A stretch of 64,000 nucleotides of DNA. It comes from Globisporangium splendens (lineage: Eukaryota > Oomycota > Peronosporomycetes > Pythiales > Pythiaceae). Positions 42,195 to 53,400 of the stretch are shown here, one piece after another. How positions within the stretch are numbered: position 1 is the first letter of the stretch; each line of letters starts with the position of its first letter. The stretch covers positions 496,001-560,000 of the forward strand of contig VFIW01000005.1 of the NCBI GenBank assembly GCA_006386115.1, read 5' to 3'. The translations under genes were made by a program, and so were the position numbers. The notes under the pieces were generated by a model, which did no database searches, had not been told where the DNA came from, and worked only from the letters and a program-made list of their open reading frames with translations.

Positions 42195-45100
42195 CTATCG
42201 CGGCGTCTGCTGCTCGGGCTTGAGGATGCTCTCGCAGTACTGACAAAACAACTGCGTCTGACTAAACTCCTCCAGGTACTCCTCAAAGTGGCTTTTCCGG
42301 AGCTCCTTGGCGACTTCCTCCTGCAAGCAATCGTAAAACGTTTGGCCTACAACCAAAGCAAGAAAAGGTCATTCAATAAGCCCAGCGCACGCAATTTGCG
42401 TATCATATCACCAGACAGTTGACGTACCAGACCGCGGCGTGAGGTCGTAGGACGACACGTCAAAGCACAGGTCGCGCAAAAAGATCTCGGCCTCTTGCAT
42501 CGTGAGCGTCAGGATCTTGTCCTCTTCCTCCGAGAGCTCGTACCAGGGCTTGCTGGACGGCCGCAGCGCACGCACGCGGTCTCGTGCAGCGTACAGGAGT
42601 TTGCAAAACTCACCGCCGTGCGGGATCGACGTCTCGTTCAGGTGCTGCGTGCTCTCGGGCGTCGTGATCGTGTCCGTGTCAATGTTGTAAAAGCACACAT
42701 CGGGCCATTCTTCTGTAGACTCGAGTGGGTAGCAACCCGCGAGAAATGGCACGGGCGAGTGCAGGAAATCGAGAAGTCCCGACGGCAACAGCGGGATATA
42801 CGTCGACTGGTTCCACACCAAAGCAACAACATTAGTACGGTTGTAAAGTTTAGAATGTGTATGTGCACACAAGCATGCTTACCTGCCACTGGAATGGCGC
42901 GAGCAGCAGCAGGAACGCCGTGCACACAGCCGTGACCTTGGCGGGATTCTCGCTCATGATAGCGACCTGCTTCTCCAGCAGCAGATGCGCGAGGATCTTG
43001 ACGACGCTCTCGGGCACGAGGTATCGCAGCACCACGCCACATGACCATCGCTCGGCGTGGCGTTTGGGGAGCTACCCCAAACAGACAAGCAAAGTCAGAA
43101 AACATATACGCAGCAGCATTCCGATGAACGCAACCTTCGCACCTGATATTCGACGTCAAAGTTTGGGAAACGCGCCGTGGACCAACTTCCTGGTTCTCCG
43201 ATCTTCATGTCGTGCGCGCGATGCAGAAGCTGTCGATAGTCCAAAATACATACAAATCTGTTTAGCAACGCCGTCGCCAATAAGATGAGGCAACAAAATA
43301 AACCCGCACATCAATCGAAGTAGACGAGAGCACGCGTGGTGCCGTTGCAGCTGCTGACCGCGGCGACAGCGACTTTCTCCCTGGAGAGGTCGGCAAATCG
43401 ATTGACGAGTTTCGCGACCGATGGAAGCGCAGCTTGACGGGTTTGTCGGCACACTCTCTCAGGAGTTTGAGCGCATTCTCATACCCAAGTGATGCTGTCA
43501 TGTAGACAAACGAAAGGCAAAGGTATCAGTGAAACCAATTCCAAATCGCTGTTTATTCTCCTGTTTGTACGCACCTGTGGTGATCCCGTCAATCGCTTCG
43601 AGGACATCACCGACTTGCACTTGTTGATACTCTTCCGGAAGCGTGGACGGATTCGGGATGACCTCCACGATAGGCTTTTCGACAATGACGGCATTGGCTG
43701 AGAATAAATAGGTGTGGACATCGTCCGATGAATGGCTTTTCCGCATTAAGTGTAGTGCGGATTGGACTTGTTTGCTGGCAGGACTAGTCATAGGAGAACA
43801 GATGCCATTTGCCGTGGCACTTGGCGTGGCGGAATGGATCAACATTGTGTCTTCACTGAGCGCCACGCGGTTCGTTGGGGTTAAGTGGAAAGGCGAAGCG
43901 ATGGAGCCGAGTCCCCCGGCGTTCGCAGACGATCCGCTCGTTGCAGCGCTGCTCCCCGCCACATTCGTGTTCTCTCGATGGCAAATCGCAAACAGCACGT
44001 CAAAATGGAGCTGTGGACGCAACAGAATCTCGTACTCGTCATCCTGATAATACGGCGGTGCGTGTTGCTGCCCTGCGAGTTTCTGTCGCTTCTCTCGGAG
44101 CTCATTCTCTACGACCGCACGGAGGAGCTACAATTAACAGAGAGCACAAACAACGATAAGTCTATGGACTCGCAAAAGCTTGAGAGCAGAGGACACAATC
44201 TCAATACACACCGTGTAGTGGAAGCGATAGAATGGGAATTTGCTTGTGAAGCAGTAGCACACTGGCGCCAGCAAGCTCGTTTGGTTCGCTTCTGCTGCAT
44301 CCGGATCATCGTCGTCGGAGTCCAACGGATTCAAAGCCCCGTTTTCCTTCTTGTTGGCGGATCGGCTGTGCAATGCCGAGTCGTCATAAGAAAACTTGGG
44401 GATCGCGGGGCAACTGGCGCGGGACCAGTCGTATCGTGGACTCAGCGGTTTGCTCGACTGCGCATTCGTCTTCCTGCTCGGTGACTTGGGATCGGACTGC
44501 TGCTGCGACTCGGATCGTTCGATCAGATCGCCCATCACTGCAACGCAGAAGCCGTGGAGCACTTCCCCTTTTGCGCCTGTGAGTTGGAAAGTGTATCCAC
44601 TTGTGCGGAATGGCTACGCATTTGTTACACATGGGTACACAATCAGTCTCAACACGCAATAAGCACATGATCTGAGCAAGGGGCTTCTTACATCCAATGT
44701 GTGCTTTTGCAGCCGCTCAGGGTCAGTGGTCCACAATGAGACCACGGCGCCTTGCAAGTCGGTCGCTTGGTGGGATTTGCACCTCATTATCGGCACGCCC
44801 TGGGGAAAGCAAAAGTCTGCGACCGCGGAATCTGGAGCTCCTTTCGCTTTCTGTGATAATCACAACGGAAACGCGTTGGGTAGCTTTTCCTGGTGGCAAA
44901 CGAGTAGAGACCACATACCTGCGGGTACTCGTACAAAACGCGTGGCTTCCAGTATCCAACCAAGCCCGTTGCGCTTTTCGCAGCATGCGCTCGCTCCACA
45001 GCTCCGATGGTCACGCCCGCCACGAAAAAGTTCTCAAAGATCCGCTCTTTCCTCAAGTGCATTGAGAATAAAAGCGATCGCGCGATCGTGCTGAACTTGG

Positions 45101-46153
45101 TAGGGTGCGACGACCGCGACTGCCACAGATCTCGGGAAGACGTTGGCTTGGAGTACATCATCCGGTAAATCAGACTCTGCGGTGGCGTCTGTTGCTGTGG
45201 ACTGCCATTGCTGCTGTCGACCCCGTCCAAATCCCCTCCTCTTCTGCCGCTGGCCACCACCGAAGAGGAACGGAAGTAATTGGGCGAACCGGTCGTCGAC
45301 GAGCGGTTGGTTCGGACTCGGGTCTTCATCAATTCTGAGCTTTGCTCGTGCTGTAAAACCCTTCTCAGCCCTCCGTTGCCGCTACTACGGAAGCCATCCT
45401 CACTCTCTCTTTCGTGTGCGTCGGCCGCAGTTGGACTGGGAAACAACGATCCGTCACCACTCGATCGATTGCTGTAGACCGACGACGGACTTTGGACCTC
45501 GACGTTGCCGCCACCACTGCGATCGCCTAGAGCATCATCTCCGTCGCTATCGCCACTAGACTCGTTCTCCTCGTCCTCGTCGTCATCAAAGTCGAACGAC
45601 GATAGCGTCGGACTCAGGATGTTACCGATGTGGTCGACGTCACTGAACGCGGACGACGACACGCGCACAGAGCTCGTCTCGGTCGCCGAGTGCCGTTCCG
45701 GAAGCACCATTAGCTCCAGCAGGCTCTTCGCAATTGTGCGGCGCCGCTGCTTCTCCGCCAGGTACTTCTCTTTCCACTTCTGCGCTTCGTATCTGGCAAG
45801 CGCGAGCTCATCCTGCACACCATGCACGCGCCATCATAAATAGAAACACGTCAGTCATGTGATCATTTCGCAGCAGCATGTGACACTCGTAGCGATCTAT
45901 ATCAAGACGCTGCATATTGGGCTTGCAGCGCCGCTCATCTTGGAGCTCTTAGGTTCGCGTGCATGGCAAAGCGCGTAATCATGCGCAAGCCTCGCGATTG
46001 CACGTATACAAACATATACACTAGCGAGACGCTACGCACCTGCGCCTGCATGTACCTGTCGCGCCAGTCGAGCGCATCCGGCCGCTCGTGGCTGCCTGCG
46101 CGATCGCCGCTGCGCGCCGCGGCACCGGCAGCGCCGACGGAGCTCCTCGCCAT
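42195..46153 (-). CDS. DENN-domain protein with PDZ-like insert
   Basis: Ten exons (46040-46153, 44919-45812, 44692-44799, 44212-44613, 43575-44127, 43310-43494, 43143-43229, 42883-43071, 42428-42806, 42195-42346) join to 1020 residues. A short coiled coil (about 38-70, 'RYEAQKWKEKYLAEKQRRR') is followed by a long acidic/serine-rich region. The uDENN module comes next ('IFENFFVAGVTIGAV', 'VCYCFTSKFPFYRFHY'). A PDZ-like segment spans about 645-715 ('VQVGDVLEAIDGITT', 'YENALKLLRECADKPVKLRF'). The cDENN module follows ('LVPESVVKILAHLLLEKQV', 'TYIPLLPSGLLDFLHSPVP'), then a short dDENN-like tail. DENN proteins are guanine-nucleotide exchange factors for Rab GTPases; the target Rab is unknown. Confidence 0.88.
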
Positions 46154-46484
46154 GTTGAACGCCGTCCAAATTAAAACTGTGCGACACAAACACCCACCCA
46201 AAACAGAGAATAAACAGAATTTCAACTTCAACACTGTATTCATCCGTACAAGTACGAGAAAGCATAAGTGCGAGAGAAAGAGTGCTTTAATTTCAACCAG
46301 AAAGTCGAACTTCCAGCAGCACAACAACATCCTCATAAAGCACTTTATTTGAATGGTGAAGAGTCAAAGTGCTTTGTTTAGTTGTCGATGGCGCGCTTCC
46401 GTCATGTGAATCATTTTTGAATTTGGTTTGTTGCCAGATAGCGCGCAGCTCTTCGTTTGCGCGCATCCTAAAAGAGGCGTCGCC
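46154..46484. other. Divergent promoter region, 331 bp
   Basis: This separates the DENN gene (minus) and the following plus-strand gene and is AT-rich compared with the flanking exons. I see no gene or firm motif. Confidence 0.35.
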
Positions 46485-47695
46485 ATGAAGAACATGAAAC
46501 CTGTGATGCTGCGGCTGAAGGAGCCACTGGAGGACGGCTATCGCCTCTTCCCGGTCGCCGACCAGTGGTCCGAGCTGTTGCCGGCGCGCATGCCGCTGCG
46601 GTACGCGATTTTCCGGTACCTCGGCTTCTACGTGACCGAGACGAAGAAGGGCAAGACGTCGGTGCTCAAGTCGCGCGCCGTCGGCGCCGTGTGCGTGACC
46701 ATCCGCAACGAGGAGAAGCAGATCTTCGCCGACCGCATCGGCACGTGCTTCCGCAACGGCGTCTACTACGTGCAGGATTTGTCGCTGGAGACTGCAGGCG
46801 TGCACACCGTGACCGTGACTGTCGACGGCGCCATCGCGTCGCAGGTCAAGCCGCTCGTGCTGCAAACTGAGGTGTACGAGTTCATGGAGCTCCGCGAATG
46901 CCCCGAGCTCGCCACGGGAGTGTACGCGCCGCTGCGCGATTTCGTGTCCGAGTTGATGGAGAATGGCGAACAGGAGAAGCTGCGCGACGATGCGTTTGTT
47001 GAGGATCACTTGAAGCACAAGACGTACGAGCTGCGCAACATGGACGCAAGGGTGTGTGCCTTTTTCTATATATGTTGCGTATGGTGACGATGGTTAAGTG
47101 CGTAATGCTCACATGTCTATGTATTTCCTGCTCCTGTAGTGGTGGCTGAAGGCGTTCGTGGAGCAGGCGCTGGATCGCGAAATGCGACGCAAGCTGCTCC
47201 AGATGAATGCCGCGGTACGTGTCCATGTAACTCGTTTAAGCATGCGCATGGGGAAATGTGCGAGTCTTACCCTCTCATTCGTAAAATGATCTGTAGAAAA
47301 ACTCCTGCCGGACAACGCACAAACGGAAGCAAGACCACCCAAGTACGAACATTCACTAATTGCTTTGCAGAGAGAGAACAACCGGTCATGGTGGTCTTTT
47401 GTGTCCACTTCTAAACAAACTGGACGCCGTGTTTACAGGTCGCACCGCTGATAAGAAAGAGCACGAGAACCTCTATGAGCGACGGCGACGCGAGTGGAAA
47501 CGCGTGCGGAGCGGCGAACTGCGCATGTTTACGACTGAACCGCTGCACGGTAAACCATATAAAGTGCGTAGCCTTATTTGATGGCTTGGTCTGAACGTTG
47601 AGCTTTTGTGTTTTCACTTCGTAGCTGGCGCCACGGTGACCGTGTACAGCGCCAAGGAGATGTATCGTCAATTGAGCTTATATGCCCAGGTGTGA
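46485..47695 (+). CDS. Conserved-looking protein of unknown function
   Basis: Four exons (46485-47051, 47140-47218, 47439-47549, 47625-47695) give about 275 residues. Residues 1-130 look like a beta-rich domain ('AVGAVCVTIRNEEKQIFAD', 'YYVQDLSLETAGVHTVTVTV', ending 'PLVLQTEVYEF'), possibly an immunoglobulin- or C2-like sandwich. The rest is helical and charged ('WWLKAFVEQALDREMRRKLL', 'ENLYERRRREWKRV'). I do not recognise the family. The exon 2 donor is uncertain: GTGTCC at 47219 keeps the frame, whereas the stronger-looking GTACGT four bases earlier would not, so an unseen microexon is possible. It converges on the next gene, 111 bp away. Confidence 0.72.
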
Positions 47696-47806
47696 ACGAA
47701 TAAATGCAATATCCATAGCAAGACGCGACGAAAAGAACAAGACGCGAAATAAATAAATACCCTCTGATTGAAAAACGAAACGCAAGGCTTGCTGGCTGGA
47801 AGGTTC

Positions 47807-50800
47807 TCAGTCCGTAAACATTGGCATTGTGATCGTGAACTGCATCGTCGGTGGGAGCGGCGGCAGCGTGGCGTTCGGGGTCTCGAACGCAGACTCGTAG
47901 TACTCCCAGAGCACGGTCACATACTGCGAGAGCCCGCGCTCGACGTACGCCTCGAGTTCTTTCGGAAAGTACGAGTGAGCCCCACTCTCGCTGTTTCCTG
48001 ACGACGATGCCACAGATTTCTGCTTCAGCGTCCTGTTCGCCTTCTCCATTTGCTCGGCGATCATCTTGAAGAGCGCGTCGAGTTTACTCGCGATCGAGAG
48101 ATCCACCGAGAGCTCGTCGTCGACCATCGCGTCGCGGAACAAAGTCGTGTGCGCACTTCCGCGGTGTTTCCGCAACCGCGCACTCGCATCCCAGACGAGC
48201 AACCGCTTCAATGCATTCGCGCCGATCGCGTTGTTCTTCTTGTTGGTCTCGGCGTCGCTCAGGGCACCGAGTCCGTTCGCACGAAGCATCGCGTGCGCCA
48301 TATCGCTCAACTGCGTCCAGTACCCAGAAGCAGAAGACGGAGAAGACGATGTTGGTGCAGCAGCGGATGCTGGAGACAACGAGGACGATGAAGAGCCATT
48401 CGCTGTCGCTTCAAAGTATGGACTGTGCGCGAGCATGATACGATCGGACGCACACGGCAAGTCGAGTCGATTCGATGTCAACGTCTTGAACACGACAATG
48501 TAGCTGTAGATCTTGCGAATCTGCAAAGCAAAATGTTTACACAAAATTGCTCAACATTGGATCGAGTATCAGCAGCGAAAATCAAAGATGGCGAACGTAC
48601 CTCTTCGTTCCAGTGCATAAAGAACCGAAAAAAGTTCTCACGCAAGATCAGTTCGCCAATGATGTGCTTGCGAACGCGTGCAGGGAAGAGATCTGCATAC
48701 GAAGCACAAGCGGTTAACACCGTTTTAGAAAACATCACATGAAGCCGCGCAAACACAGAATCACAACGCAACACACCGATGGAGTTATAGAGACACGTGA
48801 GCACTTTGAGCAGGATCTGGACGTGCGCCGACTGCAGCGCTCTCCGCATCACCGCCAAAAAGTACGTGTCGTCAAATTTGGGCGAGAGGCGATGTGGCGT
48901 TCGCGTCTTTGCTGGTTTCCCTTCAGATTTGGGATTCTCGGAGCTGCTGGACGACGCTGTTGCCGCCGCCTTGGCTGCAATCTCCAGTACACGCTGCAAA
49001 ATGCCGAACGAGTAGTTCACACTCACAGGGTCGTGCATGTTCGTGGTCTCGAGCACGATCTTGACCAGCACGTTGACCAAATATTCGTTCTTCAGCGCTT
49101 CGGCCGCGGTGTCCAGCACGACTTCGGCCTCACGCGCGGTCCAGTACGAGAGCCACGGATCGCTCGTCGTGCTGCTTTGTGAGCCTTCGACTATCGAAAG
49201 GATGCGGCCGACAGAGTTGGCTGGTGCGGGCATCGCCGCCATCCGTGGGCGGCGTTGACACATGAGTCGAAAAACTGCCACGAAGAGCCGAATCGCGGCA
49301 AAGTACCCTGGGATACAATGCCACGGCATCGTCGCCATGGTCCACTCTTTCCGGTGGCTGCACCACGAGGAAATGTCACTCAAGAATGCTGCGACGAACG
49401 TGACGCCAATCAAATCGTCTCGTCCCGGCGTGATCAGTCGGTCGAGGAATGGCTCGAGCGCGTCCTCAAGAGCGTCTTTCGAGATTCCAAATGCTGGTGA
49501 AGAGAAGGCAGTGGACTCGATGGCGTTCCCAATATACAGTAGAGGCAAGTGGTCGAAGAATTGCGTCTCCTGCTGCTCCGTGGTCTCAGTCATCATCTAT
49601 ACACGATACGTTCACCGTTAGCACATTGGACAATACTCACTCGCATCATATCAATTTGTCAACATTCAAACGCACCTGCTGGAACGCATGTTCCAAGGAC
49701 GCGTCCACAGACCGTGCACCTTTGCGAAACGACGAGGCTTCTTTCTCGCTCAGCAGGTCGTCGGTGCTTCGATTGGTTTTGTAATGCTCAAACGACGCAA
49801 ACGTGTCCCGCTTGAGCTCTTCCAGCCCACGATTGCTGCTACGGCCACTCTCTTCATTGCCGCTGAGCGCATTCCAGTTGCGGCAATGGCCACGGGGACT
49901 TCGATACCCGCGCAGCGTCGACTTGCGACGCGGTCGCTTACTGACCGTGACCCCGGCTTTAGGTGATGTCGGTGGCGTGCTCCCCAACGCGCCATTCGTT
50001 TTGTTATTGTCGTCACCGTCGTTGTCGACGCGCTCTAAGATAGCCGTCGTGTCCAGAACGGCGGTGAGGATCTTTGGTGTCGTAAAGGGAAAGCGGAAGT
50101 ACGCGGCTGCGTAGATGTGCGCGATGAAGAGCTTGTGGTCGTCGGCCAGGAACCGCGACTTGTTGAGCTTCATCGCGCACAACTGCATGCAGCGCTCGAG
50201 CAGCTTGTGATATCGCTGGTTCACTATGAAAAAGTACAACAGGTAAATCAGATACAGCTTGACACTAAGCAAGCAATCAGACGCATATTATAAAGCACCT
50301 TGCTCGCTGAGATGGATCTTTTCACCGTCGATGTCGTAGCCTTCAATAAACTCGACGCGGCGGCAGATACACGCTGCGACATGCAGGTACAGCGAGCGAC
50401 AGCGGTTGCGCACCGGCACGTACTCGCACATATCCATCAGATAATCCCTACAAGCGGCACACACAACAGAGCATTTTTAGCATACTTTCCATGCAAGCGA
50501 GCAGTGTCAGATAACTGGAGCGCACCATAGATCCAGGAGCGTCGACTGCCCCAATTCGAGCGGTAGCGTCTTGCCAAAGTACGAGTAGTAGTTCATGCGC
50601 TTCTCCAATGACGCTGGCGCGTTCTTCGCTGCCGCCGCAGCCTGCGTGGCCCAGTCCGAGTAGAAGAAGAACGGGCGCGCAAGCAGGTCGCGCACTTCCT
50701 GGAGCGCGACCATTTTCTTCTCGAGGTCCCATCCGTTGAGCTCAGTGGAGCGGCCGAACGAGCTGCCGCTCCCGTACGGGTCGTGCAGCGAGAGCACGGG

Positions 50801-50950
50801 CCGCGTCGTGTTGGTCGCGTTCGGCGTCACGGGCACGATCTCGCGGTTCTTGGCGATGCTCTTGAGCGCCTGGTGCAGCTGCGTGTTGAACACGAGCCGC
50901 GTCTTCTCCGGGTGGGAGGTCGACTGGTAGAGCGCCGCGTCGCTGAGCAT
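47807..50950 (-). CDS. Large conserved-looking protein, possibly DUF1765 family
   Basis: Six exons (50526-50950, 50299-50447, 49676-50223, 48777-49596, 48601-48692, 47807-48520) join in phase to 915 residues. The chain is mostly helical with low-complexity Ser/Ala segments near 625 and 730-760. Recognisable-looking blocks are 'YLHVAACICRRVEFIEGYDI', 'QVNQRYHKLLERCMQLCAMK', 'LFIAHIYAAAYFRFPFTTP', 'ILLKVLTCLYN' and 'NFFRFFMHWNEEVRKIYSYI'. The last resembles the arrangement around large fungal DUF1765 proteins, but that is from memory and weak. No membrane segment or catalytic motif is clear. The ATG at 50950 is the first in frame. Confidence 0.8.
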
Positions 50951-52713
50951 GGGGGCACACAACGGGAGTGGAACGATGCCCTTGTGTTGTGGATATATAA
51001 TGACGCGTGCAGTGCCTTGTGTCTCTCGCTATGTACTGGGAATGCCAATGGAGCGTCGCTTGGAGCTCTTCGGCGCGAATGTGTGTGTGTGTTTTCTTCC
51101 TTGCGACTGGAACGGAAACATATCTGGTTTTTGCTCTGTTGATGGAAACTTTTCTGTCTATGGAACAATTAACCGATACAAAAACTCAGATCAAGGCAAG
51201 CAAGACAGGATTTTCGCAGCGGAAAAGATGTTACGAACCGATTCTGAACTAGAGCTGAAAAAATAAAAAAGGGAAAAAAGAAGGAACCCCAGACAGCCGA
51301 ATGGAACGATTCGAGTTCTCCAAGTGCTGCGTAATCGCTGCCTATGGACATGGAATTATCACACCATTCGCTGTTTTCTGTGGCCTTCATACAGCATTTT
51401 CGTGGCTTCCATATAGCAAAATTGCTGAGCACCTTTGAGTGGGATCTCACATCCTGAACCTGTCATCCTCGTCGAAATCGCCACAGTCCGTGAGAGTGAC
51501 GACCAGCGAATGCATCGACGTCATGTACGTTGCGGCTTTTGACGCCATCCACAGACTCGGCTACTGTATGATCTGCTTGCCCCGTCTGAAGCGGACCAAG
51601 ATCGAGGACACACAATTGGCGCGATTGCACGTTATAAAGCAAAGTACTTGGTGGACGGGGACGGATATGGTGTGCACTTCCTGGACTGCTGATGCTTTCC
51701 AGTCTCGAGGTGCCGTGGCGGCTGCATCGCGGCATAACATACCGCAAGTTGCGACTGTGGGTCAAGAGCGTCGACATAGGGAGCTGGAGCTTCAGGTGCA
51801 AAGTCAACAGCTTCAAGTTCTGATCCGTGATGACGACGATTCGATTCCCTCAAAGCGCACATATCAAAACTTTCACATCACATCATCACGCTTTGCGAAG
51901 AAAAGAGAAGCGCTTCGCCTGCATCACTCACACATTCACAAGTAAATCGCTCATTTAGAACTCTTGGAGTCTTCAACTCCACCACCACAAAGAGCGACTT
52001 TCTGCGTTCCACGAAGGTGGCACCCAATCTTCTTCATGCGGTTTCAGCGGTCCACACGATAATGCCGGGTTTTCTTGATGCCGTCTGTCCAAACTCGCGG
52101 GTGCCACAGCGAAATAAATGGCTAGCAACCAAACCGTGGTGGCATGCCGCGTGTCGCTCGAAATCCAGACACAGATGCAGGATTGATTGAGGTTTTGTAT
52201 CAACAATGAAAGCCTTGCACATTGTGGCTGTACATCGTCTTCATCCATGAGCGGGGTACTGTATCACGTTTCCTCTTTCTGGCATCCATGGGTGCAAGCC
52301 GAAGTGCGTGGGACTCTACAGAAGTCGCGTCGACGTCATGCACTTCCTGGTTTTGACGCCGTACAAACCATCAATTTGCTTCAACTATGTCCCGTCTGAG
52401 GACATGACCAACCCTAGGTCAGCACGTGAACCATTCCATTTCCGGTATACAAAACCAAAGTGTATGGCGGCGTTCCATACAAAGATGCCAACAGAAAAAA
52501 AAAGGAATCGAATGGCGGACATGCAGCAAAAAAAACACTTGGTGGTGATGGTATCATACAGTGTGCTGAATTAAATAATACGAGGGCTTTTCGAAATTGG
52601 GCTCTGTGGGCAGCAGGCGTTCCGCTTGCGCCTGCATGCTTCCTCTATGGAGCTTGGCTTGTGTTTTCTATATGTCGTCTATTGTACATGGGCTGGACGT
52701 CGGAAATGGTGCT
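50951..52713. other. Intergenic, 1.8 kb
   Basis: No convincing gene is seen. The longest frame (ATG at 51523 to 51945, plus, 141 residues) is rich in Ser, Gln and Arg without a domain, and similar frames lie on the other strand. AT-rich runs of lysine codons occur near 52490-52540. The left end should hold the promoter of the 47807-50950 gene. Confidence 0.4.
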
Positions 52714-53400
52714 TCACCAGAACTCCGAGTAGTTTTCCTTGGGGATCGTGCGCGACGCGCGCAGCACGAGCATTTCTTCGCGCACGGGGGCGTCAAGCTC
52801 ATCGCACGCGCGGTCCATGTCCACGGCGGCCGCGACGTGCACGTGGTCGCTGAAGCGCACTGCGCTGCGACGCACGGGAGCAATCACCGATGCGTTGTTC
52901 TTGACCGCGTTCACTTGCTTCAGCACGACTTTGCGGCGCTGCGAACACACCGACTCGGTGGCCTTTTCGATCTTCTCGAGCACACCGACAGCGCGTTCCC
53001 AGTGGTTTTGCAGCATCAGCATCATCGCGTGCTGGCGCGACGTCTGCAGGAACGTGATCGCATTGCGGACACCGTCGCAGCTCGTCACACGCGGCCAGAA
53101 CACTGCTTGTGGTTCTTGGACGTTCAGCGGCTGCAGACTTTGGCGTTGACTGGAAGTCATGATCGACACAGCACGCTGCTGCTGCTGCTGGAGAGCACTC
53201 GAGCGCGGCGACGCGTTCAGCTGGTGCTTGCTGACCTTGAGCGCGAACTGGTCGGTGGTTTCCGTGGCTGCTGGCGATCGGAGCGCCGGCGACGGCGACG
53301 TGCTGCGCACACGCTTGAGCAGGTTGAATTGGCGCACGGGCATCGCGAACGAGGTCATGCTGCTGCTCTTGCTGTTGGGGGAGCGTTCGATCAGGTTCAT
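52714..53400 (-). CDS. Small protein of unknown function
   Basis: This is a 228-residue intronless ORF from the ATG at 53400. The N-terminal half is basic and serine-rich with a glutamine run ('ALQQQQQRAV', from CTG/CAG repeats). A helical block follows ('GVRNAITFLQTSRQHAMMLM', 'HWERAVGVLEKIEKATESV'), and the C-terminus contains 'AVRFSDHV', an RVxF-like short motif of the kind that docks on protein phosphatase 1, then an acidic end. Codon usage looks coding in contrast to the long antisense frame. No family recognised; the phosphatase link is a guess. Confidence 0.65.
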   Translation of the reverse strand: MNLIERSPNSKSSSMTSFAMPVRQFNLLKRVRSTSPSPALRSPAATETTDQFALKVSKHQLNASPRSSALQQQQQRAVSIMTSSQRQSLQPLNVQEPQAVFWPRVTSCDGVRNAITFLQTSRQHAMMLMLQNHWERAVGVLEKIEKATESVCSQRRKVVLKQVNAVKNNASVIAPVRRSAVRFSDHVHVAAAVDMDRACDELDAPVREEMLVLRASRTIPKENYSEFW

